A stretch of DNA of 64,000 bases, taken from assembly GCF_000814765.1 (NCBI RefSeq), contig NZ_JWIC01000010.1:10001-74000 (forward strand), read 5' to 3'. Origin of the DNA: Pseudoalteromonas luteoviolacea (GTDB taxonomy: Bacteria > Pseudomonadota > Gammaproteobacteria > Enterobacterales > Alteromonadaceae). Under the pieces are notes generated by a model. It made no database searches and had not been told where the DNA came from. It saw only the letters and a list, made by a program, of their open reading frames with translations. This document shows positions 1-8,332 of the stretch, piece by piece (within the stretch, counting starts at the first letter, position 1; each line of letters starts with the position of its first letter). A program made the translations under genes and the position numbers.

Positions 1-995
1 TAGAACTGTGGACGGTAACCTTTGAAGAAAGGAGTATGACGACCACCTTCATCTTTAGAAAGTACGTATACTTCTGAAGTGAACTTAGTGTGCGGCTGGA
101 TTGAACCAGGAGCTGAAAGTACTTGACCACGCTCAACTTCGTCACGCTTAGTACCACGTAGAAGTGCACCGATGTTCTCACCAGCACGACCTTCGTCTAG
201 AAGCTTACGGAACATTTCAACACCCGTACAAGTTGTCTTCGTAGTTTCTTTGATACCTACGATTTCAACTTCGTCGTTCACGTTGATGATACCAGCTTCA
301 ACACGGCCAGTTACAACTGTACCACGACCCTGGATTGAGAATACGTCTTCGATAGGCATGATGAATGGCTTATCGATGTCACGCTCTGGCTCTGGGATGT
401 AAGAATCTAGTGCTTCTGCAAGCTCAACGATCTTGTCTTCCCACTGTTTCTCGCCTTCTAGTGCTTTAAGCGCTGAACCTTGGATTAGTGGTAGGTCATC
501 ACCTGGGAAATCGTACTCAGAAAGAAGTTCACGAACTTCCATCTCTACTAGTTCGATTAGCTCTTCGTCATCAACCATGTCACATTTGTTCATGAATACG
601 ATGATGTAAGGTACACCAACCTGACGTGAAAGTAGGATGTGCTCACGAGTCTGAGGCATAGGACCGTCAGTTGCAGCAACTACTAGGATCGCGCCGTCCA
701 TCTGAGCAGCACCAGTGATCATGTTTTTAACGTAGTCAGCGTGTCCAGGACAGTCAACGTGTGCGTAGTGACGAGTTGGAGTATCGTACTCTACGTGTGA
801 AGTTGCGATTGTGATACCACGCTCACGCTCTTCTGGAGCGTTATCGATTTGAGCGAAGTCACGTGCTTCACCACCGTATACTTTTGCAAGTACGTTAGTG
901 ATTGCTGCTGTTAGAGTTGTTTTACCGTGGTCAACGTGGCCGATTGTACCTACGTTTACGTGCGGTTTCGAACGTTCAAACTTTTCTTTTGCCAT
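1..995 (-). CDS. tuf: Elongation factor Tu (partial, 3' end outside window)
   Basis: EF-Tu is the GTPase that brings aminoacyl-tRNA to the ribosomal A site. The first 331 codons are visible; the C-terminal part of domain 2 and domain 3 lie beyond the left edge. The G1 motif GHVDHGKT (about residues 19-26), the G3 motif DCPGH and the G4 motif NKCD are all intact. The start is the ATG at 995-993, giving MAKEKFERSKPHVNVGTIGH, the standard EF-Tu N-terminus. It is the last visible gene of the str operon, 57 bp after fusA, with a hairpin in the gap. No second tuf precedes secE in this window, so this is the tufA-type copy. Identification is certain. Confidence 0.97.
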   Translation of the reverse strand, partial: MAKEKFERSKPHVNVGTIGHVDHGKTTLTAAITNVLAKVYGGEARDFAQIDNAPEERERGITIATSHVEYDTPTRHYAHVDCPGHADYVKNMITGAAQMDGAILVVAATDGPMPQTREHILLSRQVGVPYIIVFMNKCDMVDDEELIELVEMEVRELLSEYDFPGDDLPLIQGSALKALEGEKQWEDKIVELAEALDSYIPEPERDIDKPFIMPIEDVFSIQGRGTVVTGRVEAGIINVNDEVEIVGIKETTKTTCTGVEMFRKLLDEGRAGENIGALLRGTKRDEVERGQVLSAPGSIQPHTKFTSEVYVLSKDEGGRHTPFFKGYRPQF

Positions 996-1022
996 TTTAA
1001 AATTTCCTATAAAGAAATTAAA

Positions 1023-1042
1023 GTCCAGTCCTAAGACCGGAC
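1023..1042 (-). other. Stem-loop in the fusA-tuf gap
   Basis: GTCCAGTC (1023-1030) and GACCGGAC (1035-1042) can form an 8-bp stem with one G-U pair and a four-base loop in the minus-strand transcript. There is no U-tract, so it is not an intrinsic terminator. It may be a processing or stability element that lets tuf be expressed separately from fusA, which is inference. Confidence 0.4.
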
Positions 1043-1052
1043 CGAACTAAAA

Positions 1053-3167
1053 TTACTTAACAGCGCGAGCTGCAATTATTGCGTCGGCAACGTTTTTCGC
1101 CGCTTCTGCGTACTTGGAAAATTCCATTGAGTACGAAGCACGACCTTGCGTTGCAGAACGTAAATCAGTTGCATAACCGAACATTTCAGACAGTGGTACT
1201 TGTGCATTGACAAGCTTAAGACCACCAAAAGCGTCTTCCATGCCTTCGATCATGCCGCGACGACGATTTAAGTCGCCTACTACGTCACCCATGTTTTCTT
1301 CAGGGGTAGTGACTTCAACTTTCATAACAGGTTCTAAAAGCACTGGTTGCGCTTCTAAAGCACCATTTCTGAAGCCCATTGAACCGGCGATCTTAAAGGC
1401 CATTTCATTTGAGTCAACGTCGTGGAAAGAGCCGTCAAATAACGTCGCTTTCACACCTAACAGAGGATAGCCCGCAAGCACACCTTGTTTCATTTGCTCT
1501 TGAATACCTTTATCAACCGCTGGGATATATTCCTTAGGAACCGTACCGCCTACGATTTCATTAACGAATTCGTAAGTTGGTGCGTCTTCATCAGAAAAGT
1601 CCATTGGTTCCAATTTCAGCCATACGTGACCATATTGACCACGACCACCAGATTGACGTACGAACTTACCTTCAGCTTCTACAGAACCACGGATGGTTTC
1701 TCTGTATGCCACTTGCGGCTTACCAACGTTACATACAACGTTGAATTCACGTTTCATACGGTCAACAATGATATCTAGGTGAAGTTCACCCATACCAGAG
1801 ATGATCGTTTGACCTGACTCTTCGTCAGTTTCAACACGGAAAGACGGGTCTTCTGCTGCTAGTTTACCTAGCGCAATGCCCATTTTTTCCTGATCAGCGA
1901 CTGTTTTCGGCTCTACCGCTACTGAGATCACTGGCTCTGGGAATTCCATACGCTCTAATGTGATCACTGAATCTTGAGAACAAAGCGTGTCACCAGTAGT
2001 AACGTCTTTAAGTCCAATCGCAGCAGCAATATCACCGGCGCGAACTTCTTTAATTTCTTCGCGCGAATTTGAGTGCATCTGAACAATACGACCAAAACGC
2101 TCTTTCTTGCCCTTAACAGGGTTATAGACAGAGTCACCTTGACCAACTGTACCAGAATAAACTCGGAAGAAAGTCAATGTACCAACAAACGGGTCTGTCG
2201 CAATCTTGAACGCCAACGCCGCAAACGGCGCGTCGTCACTTGCTGGACGAGTAGCTTCAGAGTCGTCCTCAAGGATACCCTGAATCTCTTTCACCTCTGT
2301 TGGTGAAGGCATGAATTCAATCACAGCATCAAGCACAGCTTGAACACCTTTGTTTTTGAATGCACTACCACATGACATTGGCACAATTTCGTTGCTCAAT
2401 GTTAGTTGACGAATCGCAGATTTAATCTCTTCTTCGCTCAACTCACCTTCTTCTAAATATTTGTCCATTAGTTCTTCAGTTGCTTCAGCTGCACTTTCAA
2501 CTAAGTGAGAATGCCACTCTTCAGCTAAATCCTGAAGTTCTGCCGGGATCTCTTCGTAAGTAAAAGTCATACCCTGGTCACTTTCGTTCCAGTTAATGGC
2601 TTTCATTTTGATGAGATCGATAACACCTTTAAATTCGTCTTCAGCACCAATTGGTAACTGAATAGGCACAGGTGTCGCACCAAGGCGATCTTTCACCTGA
2701 TCCACAACTGCCAAGAAATCTGCACCAGTACGGTCCATCTTGTTAACGAAGATCATACGAGGAACTTCGTATTTATTGGCTTGACGCCAAACAGTTTCTG
2801 TTTGTGGTTGTACGCCTGATGAAGCACAAAGAACAACAACTGCACCATCAAGTACACGCAAAGAGCGTTCTACTTCGATAGTAAAGTCTACGTGTCCTGG
2901 AGTATCAATGATATTGATGCGATGCTCAGGGAACTGAGCATCCATACCTTTCCAGAAACACGTTGTCGCAGCAGAAGTAATGGTAATACCACGCTCCTGC
3001 TCCTGCTCCATCCAGTCCATAGTTGCAGCACCATCATGTACCTCACCAATTTTGTGAGATAAGCCCGTGTAATAAAGTACACGTTCTGTCGTGGTGGTTT
3101 TACCTGCATCTACGTGAGCACAAATACCGATGTTACGGTAGCGCTCAATTGGAGTAGTACGTGCCAT
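1053..3167 (-). CDS. fusA: Elongation factor G
   Basis: EF-G is the translocation GTPase that moves tRNA and mRNA through the ribosome and acts with RRF in recycling. It has 704 aa, the usual bacterial length. The P-loop AHVDAGKT (about residues 17-24), DTPGH near residue 90 and NKMD near 143 are visible, followed by the usual domains II to V (for example GRGQYGHVW in domain IV). It is the third gene of rpsL-rpsG-fusA-tuf, starting 27 bp after rpsG. No truncation or odd motif was seen. Confidence 0.98.
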   Translation of the reverse strand: MARTTPIERYRNIGICAHVDAGKTTTTERVLYYTGLSHKIGEVHDGAATMDWMEQEQERGITITSAATTCFWKGMDAQFPEHRINIIDTPGHVDFTIEVERSLRVLDGAVVVLCASSGVQPQTETVWRQANKYEVPRMIFVNKMDRTGADFLAVVDQVKDRLGATPVPIQLPIGAEDEFKGVIDLIKMKAINWNESDQGMTFTYEEIPAELQDLAEEWHSHLVESAAEATEELMDKYLEEGELSEEEIKSAIRQLTLSNEIVPMSCGSAFKNKGVQAVLDAVIEFMPSPTEVKEIQGILEDDSEATRPASDDAPFAALAFKIATDPFVGTLTFFRVYSGTVGQGDSVYNPVKGKKERFGRIVQMHSNSREEIKEVRAGDIAAAIGLKDVTTGDTLCSQDSVITLERMEFPEPVISVAVEPKTVADQEKMGIALGKLAAEDPSFRVETDEESGQTIISGMGELHLDIIVDRMKREFNVVCNVGKPQVAYRETIRGSVEAEGKFVRQSGGRGQYGHVWLKLEPMDFSDEDAPTYEFVNEIVGGTVPKEYIPAVDKGIQEQMKQGVLAGYPLLGVKATLFDGSFHDVDSNEMAFKIAGSMGFRNGALEAQPVLLEPVMKVEVTTPEENMGDVVGDLNRRRGMIEGMEDAFGGLKLVNAQVPLSEMFGYATDLRSATQGRASYSMEFSKYAEAAKNVADAIIAARAVK

Positions 3168-3194
3168 AATATCCTCTTAAAGGTCTTGGGCAGA

Positions 3195-3665
3195 TTACCA
3201 ACGGTAGTGAGCGAATGCTTTGTTCGCTTCAGCCATACGGTGAACGTCTTCACGTTTCTTAACCGCAGTGCCTTTATTATCCGCAGCGTCAAGGATCTCT
3301 TGTGCAAGACGAAGACCCATTGATTTCTCGCCACGCTTACGTGCAGAGTCTACTAACCAACGCATACCTAATGCGTTGCGACGAACTGGACGTACTTCAA
3401 CTGGTACTTGGTATGTAGAACCACCAACACGACGAGACTTAACCTCAACCGCAGGGCGTACATTTTCAAGTGCAGCTTCAAAGATTTCTAGGTGCGACTT
3501 GCCTGATTTTTCAGCAGCCACGTCTAGCGCACCGTATACGATTTTTTCAGCAGTAGATTTCTTGCCGTCTAACATTACTACGTTAACGAATTTAGCAAGA
3601 AGTTCTGATCCGAACTTCGGATCTGGAAGAATTTTACGTTGACCTATTACGCGTCTTCTAGGCAT
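3195..3665 (-). CDS. rpsG: 30S ribosomal protein S7
   Basis: S7 nucleates assembly of the 30S head by binding the 3' domain of 16S rRNA. The 156-aa product starts MPRRRVIGQRKILPDPKFGS and is full length for the family. It lies 102 bp downstream of rpsL. In E. coli the S12-S7 gap is the target for S7 autoregulation; whether this gap folds the same way was not established here. Confidence 0.98.
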   Translation of the reverse strand: MPRRRVIGQRKILPDPKFGSELLAKFVNVVMLDGKKSTAEKIVYGALDVAAEKSGKSHLEIFEAALENVRPAVEVKSRRVGGSTYQVPVEVRPVRRNALGMRWLVDSARKRGEKSMGLRLAQEILDAADNKGTAVKKREDVHRMAEANKAFAHYRW

Positions 3666-3767
3666 TTTATCTCTCCGATATCTTCAGGTTCGTTTTTTTC
3701 AACGAATACCCAAAACAAATTATTCAATATTAAAACTTAAGTGCTTGGCCTTACTAACGGAGAACCA

Positions 3768-4142
3768 TTAGCCCTTAGGACGTTTTGCACCGTACTTAGA
3801 ACGACCTTGTTTACGATCGTTAACACCCGCACAGTCAAGCGCACCACGTACTGTGTGGAAACGCACACCTGGTAAGTCTTTAACACGACCACCACGGATA
3901 AGGATTACACTGTGCTCTTGAAGGTTGTGGCCTTCACCGCCAATGTATGAAGTTACTTCGAAACCGTTCGTAAGACGAACACGCGCTACTTTACGTAATG
4001 CAGAGTTTGGTTTCTTTGGTGTAGTTGTATATACACGAGTACATACACCACGCTTTTGAGGACAAGCTTTAAGAGCAGCAGAGTTGCTCTTTGTAACCTT
4101 GCTGCGACGTGGCTTACGTACTAGCTGGTTAATAGTTGCCAT
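3768..4142 (-). CDS. rpsL: 30S ribosomal protein S12
   Basis: S12 sits in the decoding centre and helps monitor codon-anticodon pairing. It has 124 aa, the standard size. The loop TPKKPNSALRKV and the later GRVKDLPGVRFH carry lysine at the two classic streptomycin-resistance positions (K42 and K87 in E. coli numbering), so the protein is the wild-type, streptomycin-sensitive type. It is the first gene of the str operon, preceded by a near-consensus promoter and a short leader that can fold. Confidence 0.98.
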   Translation of the reverse strand: MATINQLVRKPRRSKVTKSNSAALKACPQKRGVCTRVYTTTPKKPNSALRKVARVRLTNGFEVTSYIGGEGHNLQEHSVILIRGGRVKDLPGVRFHTVRGALDCAGVNDRKQGRSKYGAKRPKG

Positions 4143-4190
4143 TAAATAGCTCCTGATTAGTTAAAATTACTACTGAAAAAATAAAATCGA

Positions 4191-4230
4191 CCCAAATTTT
4201 CCTTCCATTTTTATGGAACGAATAAATGGG
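4191..4230 (-). other. Foldable 5' leader of the str operon mRNA
   Basis: The predicted str transcript starts near 4230. TTCCAT (4203-4208) and ATGGAA (4213-4218) form a 6-bp stem with a four-base loop, and CCCA (4191-4194) pairs with TGGG (4227-4230) around it, so the mRNA 5' end could lie inside a stem. This may stabilise the message or bind a regulator, which is inference. Confidence 0.35.
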
Positions 4231-4237
4231 TGGCCGA

Positions 4238-4266
4238 ATTTTAATGAGCAAAGATTAACCTGTCAA
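4238..4266 (-). promoter_or_regulatory. str operon promoter
   Basis: Read on the minus strand, TTGACA (4261-4266) is followed after exactly 17 bp by TAAAAT (4238-4243). That is a perfect -35 and a five-of-six -10, about 95 bp upstream of the rpsL start codon. It places the str operon on its own promoter rather than on read-through from the upstream gene block. The remaining 300 bp of this intergenic region (4267-4578) hold nothing else I recognise apart from a small inverted repeat, GGTGT (4540-4544) with ACACC (4551-4555), after the last gene of the block. Confidence 0.8.
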
Positions 4267-4578
4267 TAAAAACTGCGTTAAAACGCCAACTTTAGGTAAG
4301 TAAGAAAGTATTTTTTACATCTCGAACTACTTATACAGCTTATCTGATCCGTTTAAGGTTTGCGTTTTATCGAGGGGCAATGATTTATCATATTTTCATT
4401 ACCAATTTATGTAGCATAAAGTTTAGACAATACGACGTTAACAAGGTTAATCATGCGAGATAAGAGAAGGGAAAAACACACATATGACAGATACAACATA
4501 ATAGTTCAGGTTGTACCATGATCACCACAGTCAACAAGAGGTGTACTTTCACACCCCCTGTCTAGTGATAATAAGAAA

Positions 4579-5166
4579 CTATAGCTCTTCAGAGATCATT
4601 ACACTCAATGATAAACTTGGAGTGGTGTAATAGCGCGAAAAATCAAATGATAAATTTAATTGGTCACAACTACCGCCAGTAACAGCACCTTGGGATACAT
4701 AGAACTTGTCACCACTATCAGACGCGCTGAATGTGCCGCATGATGCACTCATCTGCATATTTCTTGACGCTCTACCTGCAATATCAAAATAAAGCTTTTG
4801 GCCAAAGTCATTATACACTGGTAAAGATAAATCTAAACCAACTGCTCTTTGAACCACCAGCGGCTCTAAGCCAGGGCAATAGTAGGTTTCAGTCACCGTA
4901 CGCACACTAAAGTCACTTTGAGTCAATGAATGACGCTCACCACCGATATAGATTGAGCGGCCTGAGAACATGCTCATGAAATCCGACTCAGCTAGCTCCG
5001 CACCATTTAACGTTTGCTCTTGTGCAGAGAGTAAAACTGGGTCAGCACCATATGCACATGGCTCTACTGGAGGCCGAATGATATCTCCAGGAGCTGCTTG
5101 TACTGATATTGCATTTGCCACAGCTAACGTTAGTAACATACCGCTGAATATTTTTTTAAATTGCAT
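4579..5166 (-). CDS. Secreted paralogue 9 of the block (IGG-domain family, subfamily I)
   Basis: Unrecognised exported protein of 195 aa and the last gene of the block. A Sec signal peptide (about residues 1-24, cleavage after VQA) is followed by a short variable stretch and then a C-terminal domain shared with the products at 8333, 9066 and 9789: YIGGERHSL, then DFGQKLYFDIAGR, SASCGTFSASDSGDK, GGSCDQL and the terminal VMISEEL. The mature chain has four cysteines, two of them in the conserved SC positions and two in the variable parts. The spacing of hydrophobic residues suggests an all-beta fold. It lies 198 bp after the preceding gene, and that gap carries a strong stem-loop. Function unknown; a role in a surface assembly with its neighbours is inference. 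Confidence 0.85.
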   Translation of the reverse strand: MQFKKIFSGMLLTLAVANAISVQAAPGDIIRPPVEPCAYGADPVLLSAQEQTLNGAELAESDFMSMFSGRSIYIGGERHSLTQSDFSVRTVTETYYCPGLEPLVVQRAVGLDLSLPVYNDFGQKLYFDIAGRASRNMQMSASCGTFSASDSGDKFYVSQGAVTGGSCDQLNLSFDFSRYYTTPSLSLSVMISEEL

Positions 5167-5271
5167 TGTTTTTTTCCTTAATTATAGTTATACGCAATAG
5201 CTTTTTATGACTAATCGCTTCTTAAGCGCCTAGCTTCAAATTTTAAACTTATCCAAATAATCCCGTATCTT

Positions 5272-5306
5272 ATGCCTCAGCCAGTTTGGCTGCTGTGCTG
5301 AGGCAT
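5272..5306 (-). other. Stem-loop between paralogues 8 and 9
   Basis: ATGCCTCAG (5272-5280) and CTGAGGCAT (5298-5306) are a perfect 9-bp inverted repeat, with a second small repeat AGCCA/TGGCT inside it. In the minus-strand transcript no U-run follows it, so it is unlikely to be a terminator for the block. A T-run follows only on the plus strand, where no gene is present. It may act in mRNA processing or stability. Confidence 0.5.
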
Positions 5307-5364
5307 CATTTTTATAAATGCGGGTTGTTTATTACTTCATAACAAGGTGAATAAAACCGTTATG

Positions 5365-5868
5365 TTAAAACTTACTGGTGACATAAAGTCTTAGATCGAT
5401 ACTTGCTATGTCGGTGTAATACATACGTGCTAAACTGCCCACCTTGTCCATTCTGACCTTCACGGTTTCACACCCAGCATTGATTGGGTGATTTTCAACC
5501 CGAATTTGCGGTTTAACAACATAGCTTGATCTATCATGACGTATGCCATATGAACTATCCGTCTGTACAACTTCATCATTGCAATAGACTGATACCTTCA
5601 TTGCAAAGTTAGACGAATACCAAGCAGATGCGATGTCGCCCGTTAGTTGCACATCTAGCTCTGTCAGCCCCCAAGTACCATACACTGGTATTTCTACTTC
5701 ATATGCTGTCTCAGCATACTTATTTACGCCACCTTCTTGCCTATATAGCTGCTTTATAACTTGCACATCATCTTTGGTAATATTAACGGCCTCACCAACA
5801 AATAAAGTCGGGAGTGCAAAAGCCGCTGATGACAACAAACAACTGCCCAGTAGTAATAAATGTTTCAT
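5365..5868 (-). CDS. Secreted paralogue 8 of the block (subfamily II, divergent)
   Basis: Unrecognised exported protein of 167 aa. The signal peptide ends near AFA (about residue 18). The mature chain keeps the pattern of subfamily II: FVGEAVNIT in place of the IGG motif, WYSSNFAMKVSVYC, then GCETVKVRMDKVGSLARMYYTDI. It matches the protein at 5912 in the region WFAGNM...SC and SRQFYTRV. The mature protein has exactly two cysteines, at the conserved positions. It starts 43 bp after the preceding gene, and its ribosome-binding region AAGGAG can pair with an upstream TCCTTG. Function unknown. Confidence 0.82.
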   Translation of the reverse strand: MKHLLLLGSCLLSSAAFALPTLFVGEAVNITKDDVQVIKQLYRQEGGVNKYAETAYEVEIPVYGTWGLTELDVQLTGDIASAWYSSNFAMKVSVYCNDEVVQTDSSYGIRHDRSSYVVKPQIRVENHPINAGCETVKVRMDKVGSLARMYYTDIASIDLRLYVTSKF

Positions 5869-5875
5869 TCCGGTC

Positions 5876-5901
5876 TCCTTGTATTAATCATCCCGCAAGG
5901 A
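5876..5901 (-). promoter_or_regulatory. Possible Shine-Dalgarno-sequestering hairpin
   Basis: TCCTTG (5876-5881) and CAAGGA (5896-5901) are perfect complements 14 bases apart. In the minus-strand mRNA this stem would cover the AAGGAG ribosome-binding site of the gene starting at 5868. It could lower or couple translation of that gene, which is inference from the pairing alone. Confidence 0.3.
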
Positions 5902-5911
5902 ATGTTCTAAA

Positions 5912-6418
5912 TTATCGAGGAAATTGCTCAACAATCTGGACTGTAAATGACAAATCAGTCACTCGAGTGTAAAACTGCCTGCTTAAGTGCCCTTCTTTAT
6001 CAATGCGTACTGTCATTTGCTGACAATTACCACCAGTGTTTCGTACTTCAGAAATTGCCGGCTTTGCAAGATAAGATACCCCTCCATATCTGATGCCAAA
6101 GTCCATGTCTTCGCCAATGAAAATGGCGTTATTTAGCCCTGGAGTCTCACATGAAACTGACAGCGTAGCAGCCATATTTCCTGCAAACCATCGCGTAAAT
6201 ACTTTACCGCCAACGCGATAATTTAGGTCTTGACCAAAATCACCATCTACATCCACTTTCGCTTCATATGCAACAACAGCCTGTTGCCCTGCGTAAGGTT
6301 CTGTGATCGGAGTGAAATCAGCAAAGTTAAGTTCATAAACAGCGCCACCTACATCAACAGGTGCCGCATAGACTTGTGACGCAGCTAATAAGCTCGCCAA
6401 GATACATAGTTTTTTCAT
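5912..6418 (-). CDS. Secreted paralogue 7 of the block (subfamily II)
   Basis: Unrecognised exported protein of 168 aa. The signal peptide ends at about residue 18 (VYA before APVDVGG). The mature domain runs DVGGAVYELNFADFTP, then VDGDFGQDLNYRVGGK, WFAGNMAATLSVSC, GGNCQQMTVRIDKEG and RQFYTRVTDLSF. It is the link between the two subfamilies: its first half matches subfamily I (VDGDFGQ) and its second half matches the products at 5365 and 6974. It has two mature cysteines. The start codon overlaps the stop codon of the preceding gene (ATGA), so translation is probably coupled. Function unknown. Confidence 0.85.
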   Translation of the reverse strand: MKKLCILASLLAASQVYAAPVDVGGAVYELNFADFTPITEPYAGQQAVVAYEAKVDVDGDFGQDLNYRVGGKVFTRWFAGNMAATLSVSCETPGLNNAIFIGEDMDFGIRYGGVSYLAKPAISEVRNTGGNCQQMTVRIDKEGHLSRQFYTRVTDLSFTVQIVEQFPR

Positions 6419-6972
6419 TTTATTACCCCATACTGAGTTGTAGATGATTGAGATGTCGTGTTCGATAAACGAATCGTGCCTTGCACTTTATCTGTTTTGC
6501 CATTGGTTAGTGTTGCTACACGAAGTTCCATAGATTGACAGGTTACGGGCTGTAACTTCACAAATGCCGTATCAAACGACACAGTCCTGCTTTGACTCGC
6601 CAACGGTTCATTTGTAAATTCACTGCGATTTTGTCTATCCGTAAATAAAACCTGCCCATCGCAGCGAACCTCTACCTCAACCTCATAAAGTAATTCACTA
6701 TGCAGCGTATCGACGTATGCACCCATACACTCACTACCCTGAAATTGTGTACATACTGATTTTAATTCAGAACTGTAATCACCCGTTCCTGACGCCTGTA
6801 AGCTCAATTCAAAGACAGCGGCATTCACTGGCAATGAGTTAAGAATGTTTAGCGTATAACTGCCGTCTTGAAGTATCATATCGGCTTCTGTAAAACTGGT
6901 ATTTAACTTTGCGGCCATTCCCATGGCGCTGTGCATAAGTAAACCTGCACCTATCATCGTTGTTTTCAACAT
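6415..6972 (-). CDS. Secreted protein of the block, distant paralogue 6
   Basis: Unrecognised exported protein of 185 aa. I chose the ATG at 6972 because GGGAG lies upstream and the result is a normal signal peptide (MLKTTMIGAGLL to about residue 20, MGMA before AKLN); a longer reading from 7005 would run back into the preceding gene. The IGG motif is absent. The core VEVEVRCDGQVLF, with a second cysteine in PVTCQSMELRV, lines up with VSVYC and GCETVKVRM of the neighbouring paralogue. It has four mature cysteines, the two extra ones in SVC...SEC. The start lies one base after the upstream stop and the stop overlaps the downstream start, so these three genes are tightly coupled. Confidence 0.8.
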   Translation of the reverse strand: MLKTTMIGAGLLMHSAMGMAAKLNTSFTEADMILQDGSYTLNILNSLPVNAAVFELSLQASGTGDYSSELKSVCTQFQGSECMGAYVDTLHSELLYEVEVEVRCDGQVLFTDRQNRSEFTNEPLASQSRTVSFDTAFVKLQPVTCQSMELRVATLTNGKTDKVQGTIRLSNTTSQSSTTQYGVIK

Positions 6973-6973
6973 C

Positions 6974-7495
6974 TCACAGCACTCCCTGAATAGGCTCAAC
7001 AGCATTAATCGACACAGTGAAAGAAATATCCTGAATGCGGGTATAGAATTGTCGGCTCACAGTGCCTTCTTTAAGCAATTCCACTTTCAGTTGTGAGCAG
7101 TTTTCCACACCTTCACGTAGCTCTGATATAACAGGCTGCGCAGGACTAGAAATATTATCAACACGTTTACCGTAGACTTTACTCATACCCACAGGTACAC
7201 CACTACAGCTTACCTTTGTTACCAAACCAAAGTTTGACGCGAACCAACGCGCACCGACTTCACCTTGGGCATTAAAAAATAAGTTCGATTTCGCGCCTTT
7301 TACATCAATTAACGCCTCATAGCCAGTCACGACTTCTCGACCAGCCCATACAGTCGTCACGGGTGTAAAGTCTGCGATACTCAATGCTAAAGGCTCTGCA
7401 CCAACATTAAGTGTTTTCACTGTACTTGCAGCTACTGCGCTACCCGCGCAACTAAATAACACACCAAGTAACAGTAGGTTTTGTTTTAACTTCAT
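6974..7495 (-). CDS. Secreted paralogue 5 of the block (subfamily II)
   Basis: Unrecognised exported protein of 173 aa. The start at 7495 was chosen because it follows GGGAA and opens a typical signal peptide (MKLKQNLLLLGVLFSCAGSA, cleavage near AVA); an upstream ATG would add 14 atypical residues. The mature chain carries NVGAEPLALSIADFTPV, WFASNFGLVTKVSC, ENCSQLKVELLKEGTVS and RQFYTRIQDISF, closely parallel to the product at 5912. The mature protein has two cysteines. A hairpin with arms CACAG/CTGTG sits just upstream of the ribosome-binding site. Function unknown. Confidence 0.84.
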   Translation of the reverse strand: MKLKQNLLLLGVLFSCAGSAVAASTVKTLNVGAEPLALSIADFTPVTTVWAGREVVTGYEALIDVKGAKSNLFFNAQGEVGARWFASNFGLVTKVSCSGVPVGMSKVYGKRVDNISSPAQPVISELREGVENCSQLKVELLKEGTVSRQFYTRIQDISFTVSINAVEPIQGVL

Positions 7496-7520
7496 GTTTA
7501 TTTTCCCTAAACCATGATGG

Positions 7521-7549
7521 GGAGGCACAGCAATCACTGTGTCACCTCA
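7521..7549 (-). other. Stem-loop upstream of paralogue 5
   Basis: In the minus-strand transcript GAGG...CACAG and CTGTG-CCTC form a stem of about nine pairs with a three-base bulge and a six-base loop, about 25 bases before the start codon at 7495. It fits the pattern of a structured element in most of the longer gaps of this block. The rest of the 201-bp gap holds nothing I recognise. Confidence 0.35.
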
Positions 7550-7696
7550 TATCAAACTAACCAATTCAATAGGTTAGGAGCCAAGTGGGAAGATCCGTGC
7601 GCTAAAATCTCATGCATACGGTCTCGCCACTACATCCAATGACCTCTGGTTAGCTCCAATTAAATTTTTATCAAATAAGATCAAGTTCTTAAGAAC

Positions 7697-8197
7697 TTAG
7701 AATCCTAGATTTAAATAAATGATTAAGTTAGCGTTTAAATTCTCAATCACCGCTGAACTATCTGCTGCTGAATGCCCCGTTTTACTCACGTTTATTTTCA
7801 ATGACTTACAAGTACCATGTGTCACTTTACGGTTGTATATTGAAAAACGTGCAGGAATGACCATGCCACGACGTTCAAATGCAACATCGGCATCGTAGCC
7901 AATATCTGTGCCTGAACACTCAACAGACATACCCACTAATAAAGGCGCGCCACTGGTAGTGCCATTCGCTTCACCGCTGACGTCAAAAATTAGCTCTGGA
8001 TATCCGCCAATAAAGTCATCATAGGCATCAACTAAAACAGGGACTTCTAGGCTATATGAAACGACTTTGCCACCTTCAATAACAGGTGTGAAATCACTTT
8101 TTGTATAGCTGTGTTGCTCACCACCTACATAGATAGGCTCAACTGCATGTGCACCAAGCGACATTAAAAACAACATCGCAGTAGTTAACTTCTTCAT
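7697..8197 (-). CDS. Secreted paralogue 4 of the block (subfamily II)
   Basis: Unrecognised exported protein of 166 aa. The signal peptide ends at about residue 18 (AHA before VEPIYVGG). The mature chain has YVGGEQHSYTKSDFTPV, LIFDVSGEANG, VGMSVECSG and HGTCKSLKINVSKTGHS. The IGG-type motif resembles subfamily I, while the C-terminal half follows subfamily II but without RQFYTR. It has two mature cysteines at the conserved positions. It is separated from the preceding paralogue by 135 bp and from the next by about 200 bp. Function unknown. Confidence 0.83.
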   Translation of the reverse strand: MKKLTTAMLFLMSLGAHAVEPIYVGGEQHSYTKSDFTPVIEGGKVVSYSLEVPVLVDAYDDFIGGYPELIFDVSGEANGTTSGAPLLVGMSVECSGTDIGYDADVAFERRGMVIPARFSIYNRKVTHGTCKSLKINVSKTGHSAADSSAVIENLNANLIIYLNLGF

Positions 8198-8274
8198 AGA
8201 ACTTTCCTTTTATTTTTGTATAAATTAATAAATTTTGTGTTTGTAAACTTGGCTTAGTCACTTGCGACAAAAGA

Positions 8275-8288
8275 TGTGTAATTACACA
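8275..8288. other. 14-bp perfect palindrome between paralogues 3 and 4
   Basis: TGTGTAATTACACA reads the same on both strands. It lies about 80 bp upstream of the gene starting at 8197. It could be a protein-binding site for an internal promoter. It is not the CRP spacing (TGTG and CACA are six, not eight, bases apart). Confidence 0.35.
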
Positions 8289-8332
8289 AGCTCAAGGCAA
8301 AAGTGCATTCAGCCAATGGATCTTTCGATTCA

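Noticed and set aside
5272..5320. Hairpin plus T-run as a terminator
   Set aside because: The T-run lies on the plus strand, where there is no gene to terminate; on the minus strand the stem is not followed by U.
8275..8288. TGTGTAATTACACA as a CRP site
   Set aside because: TGTG and CACA are six bases apart instead of eight, so the helical phasing is wrong for CRP.
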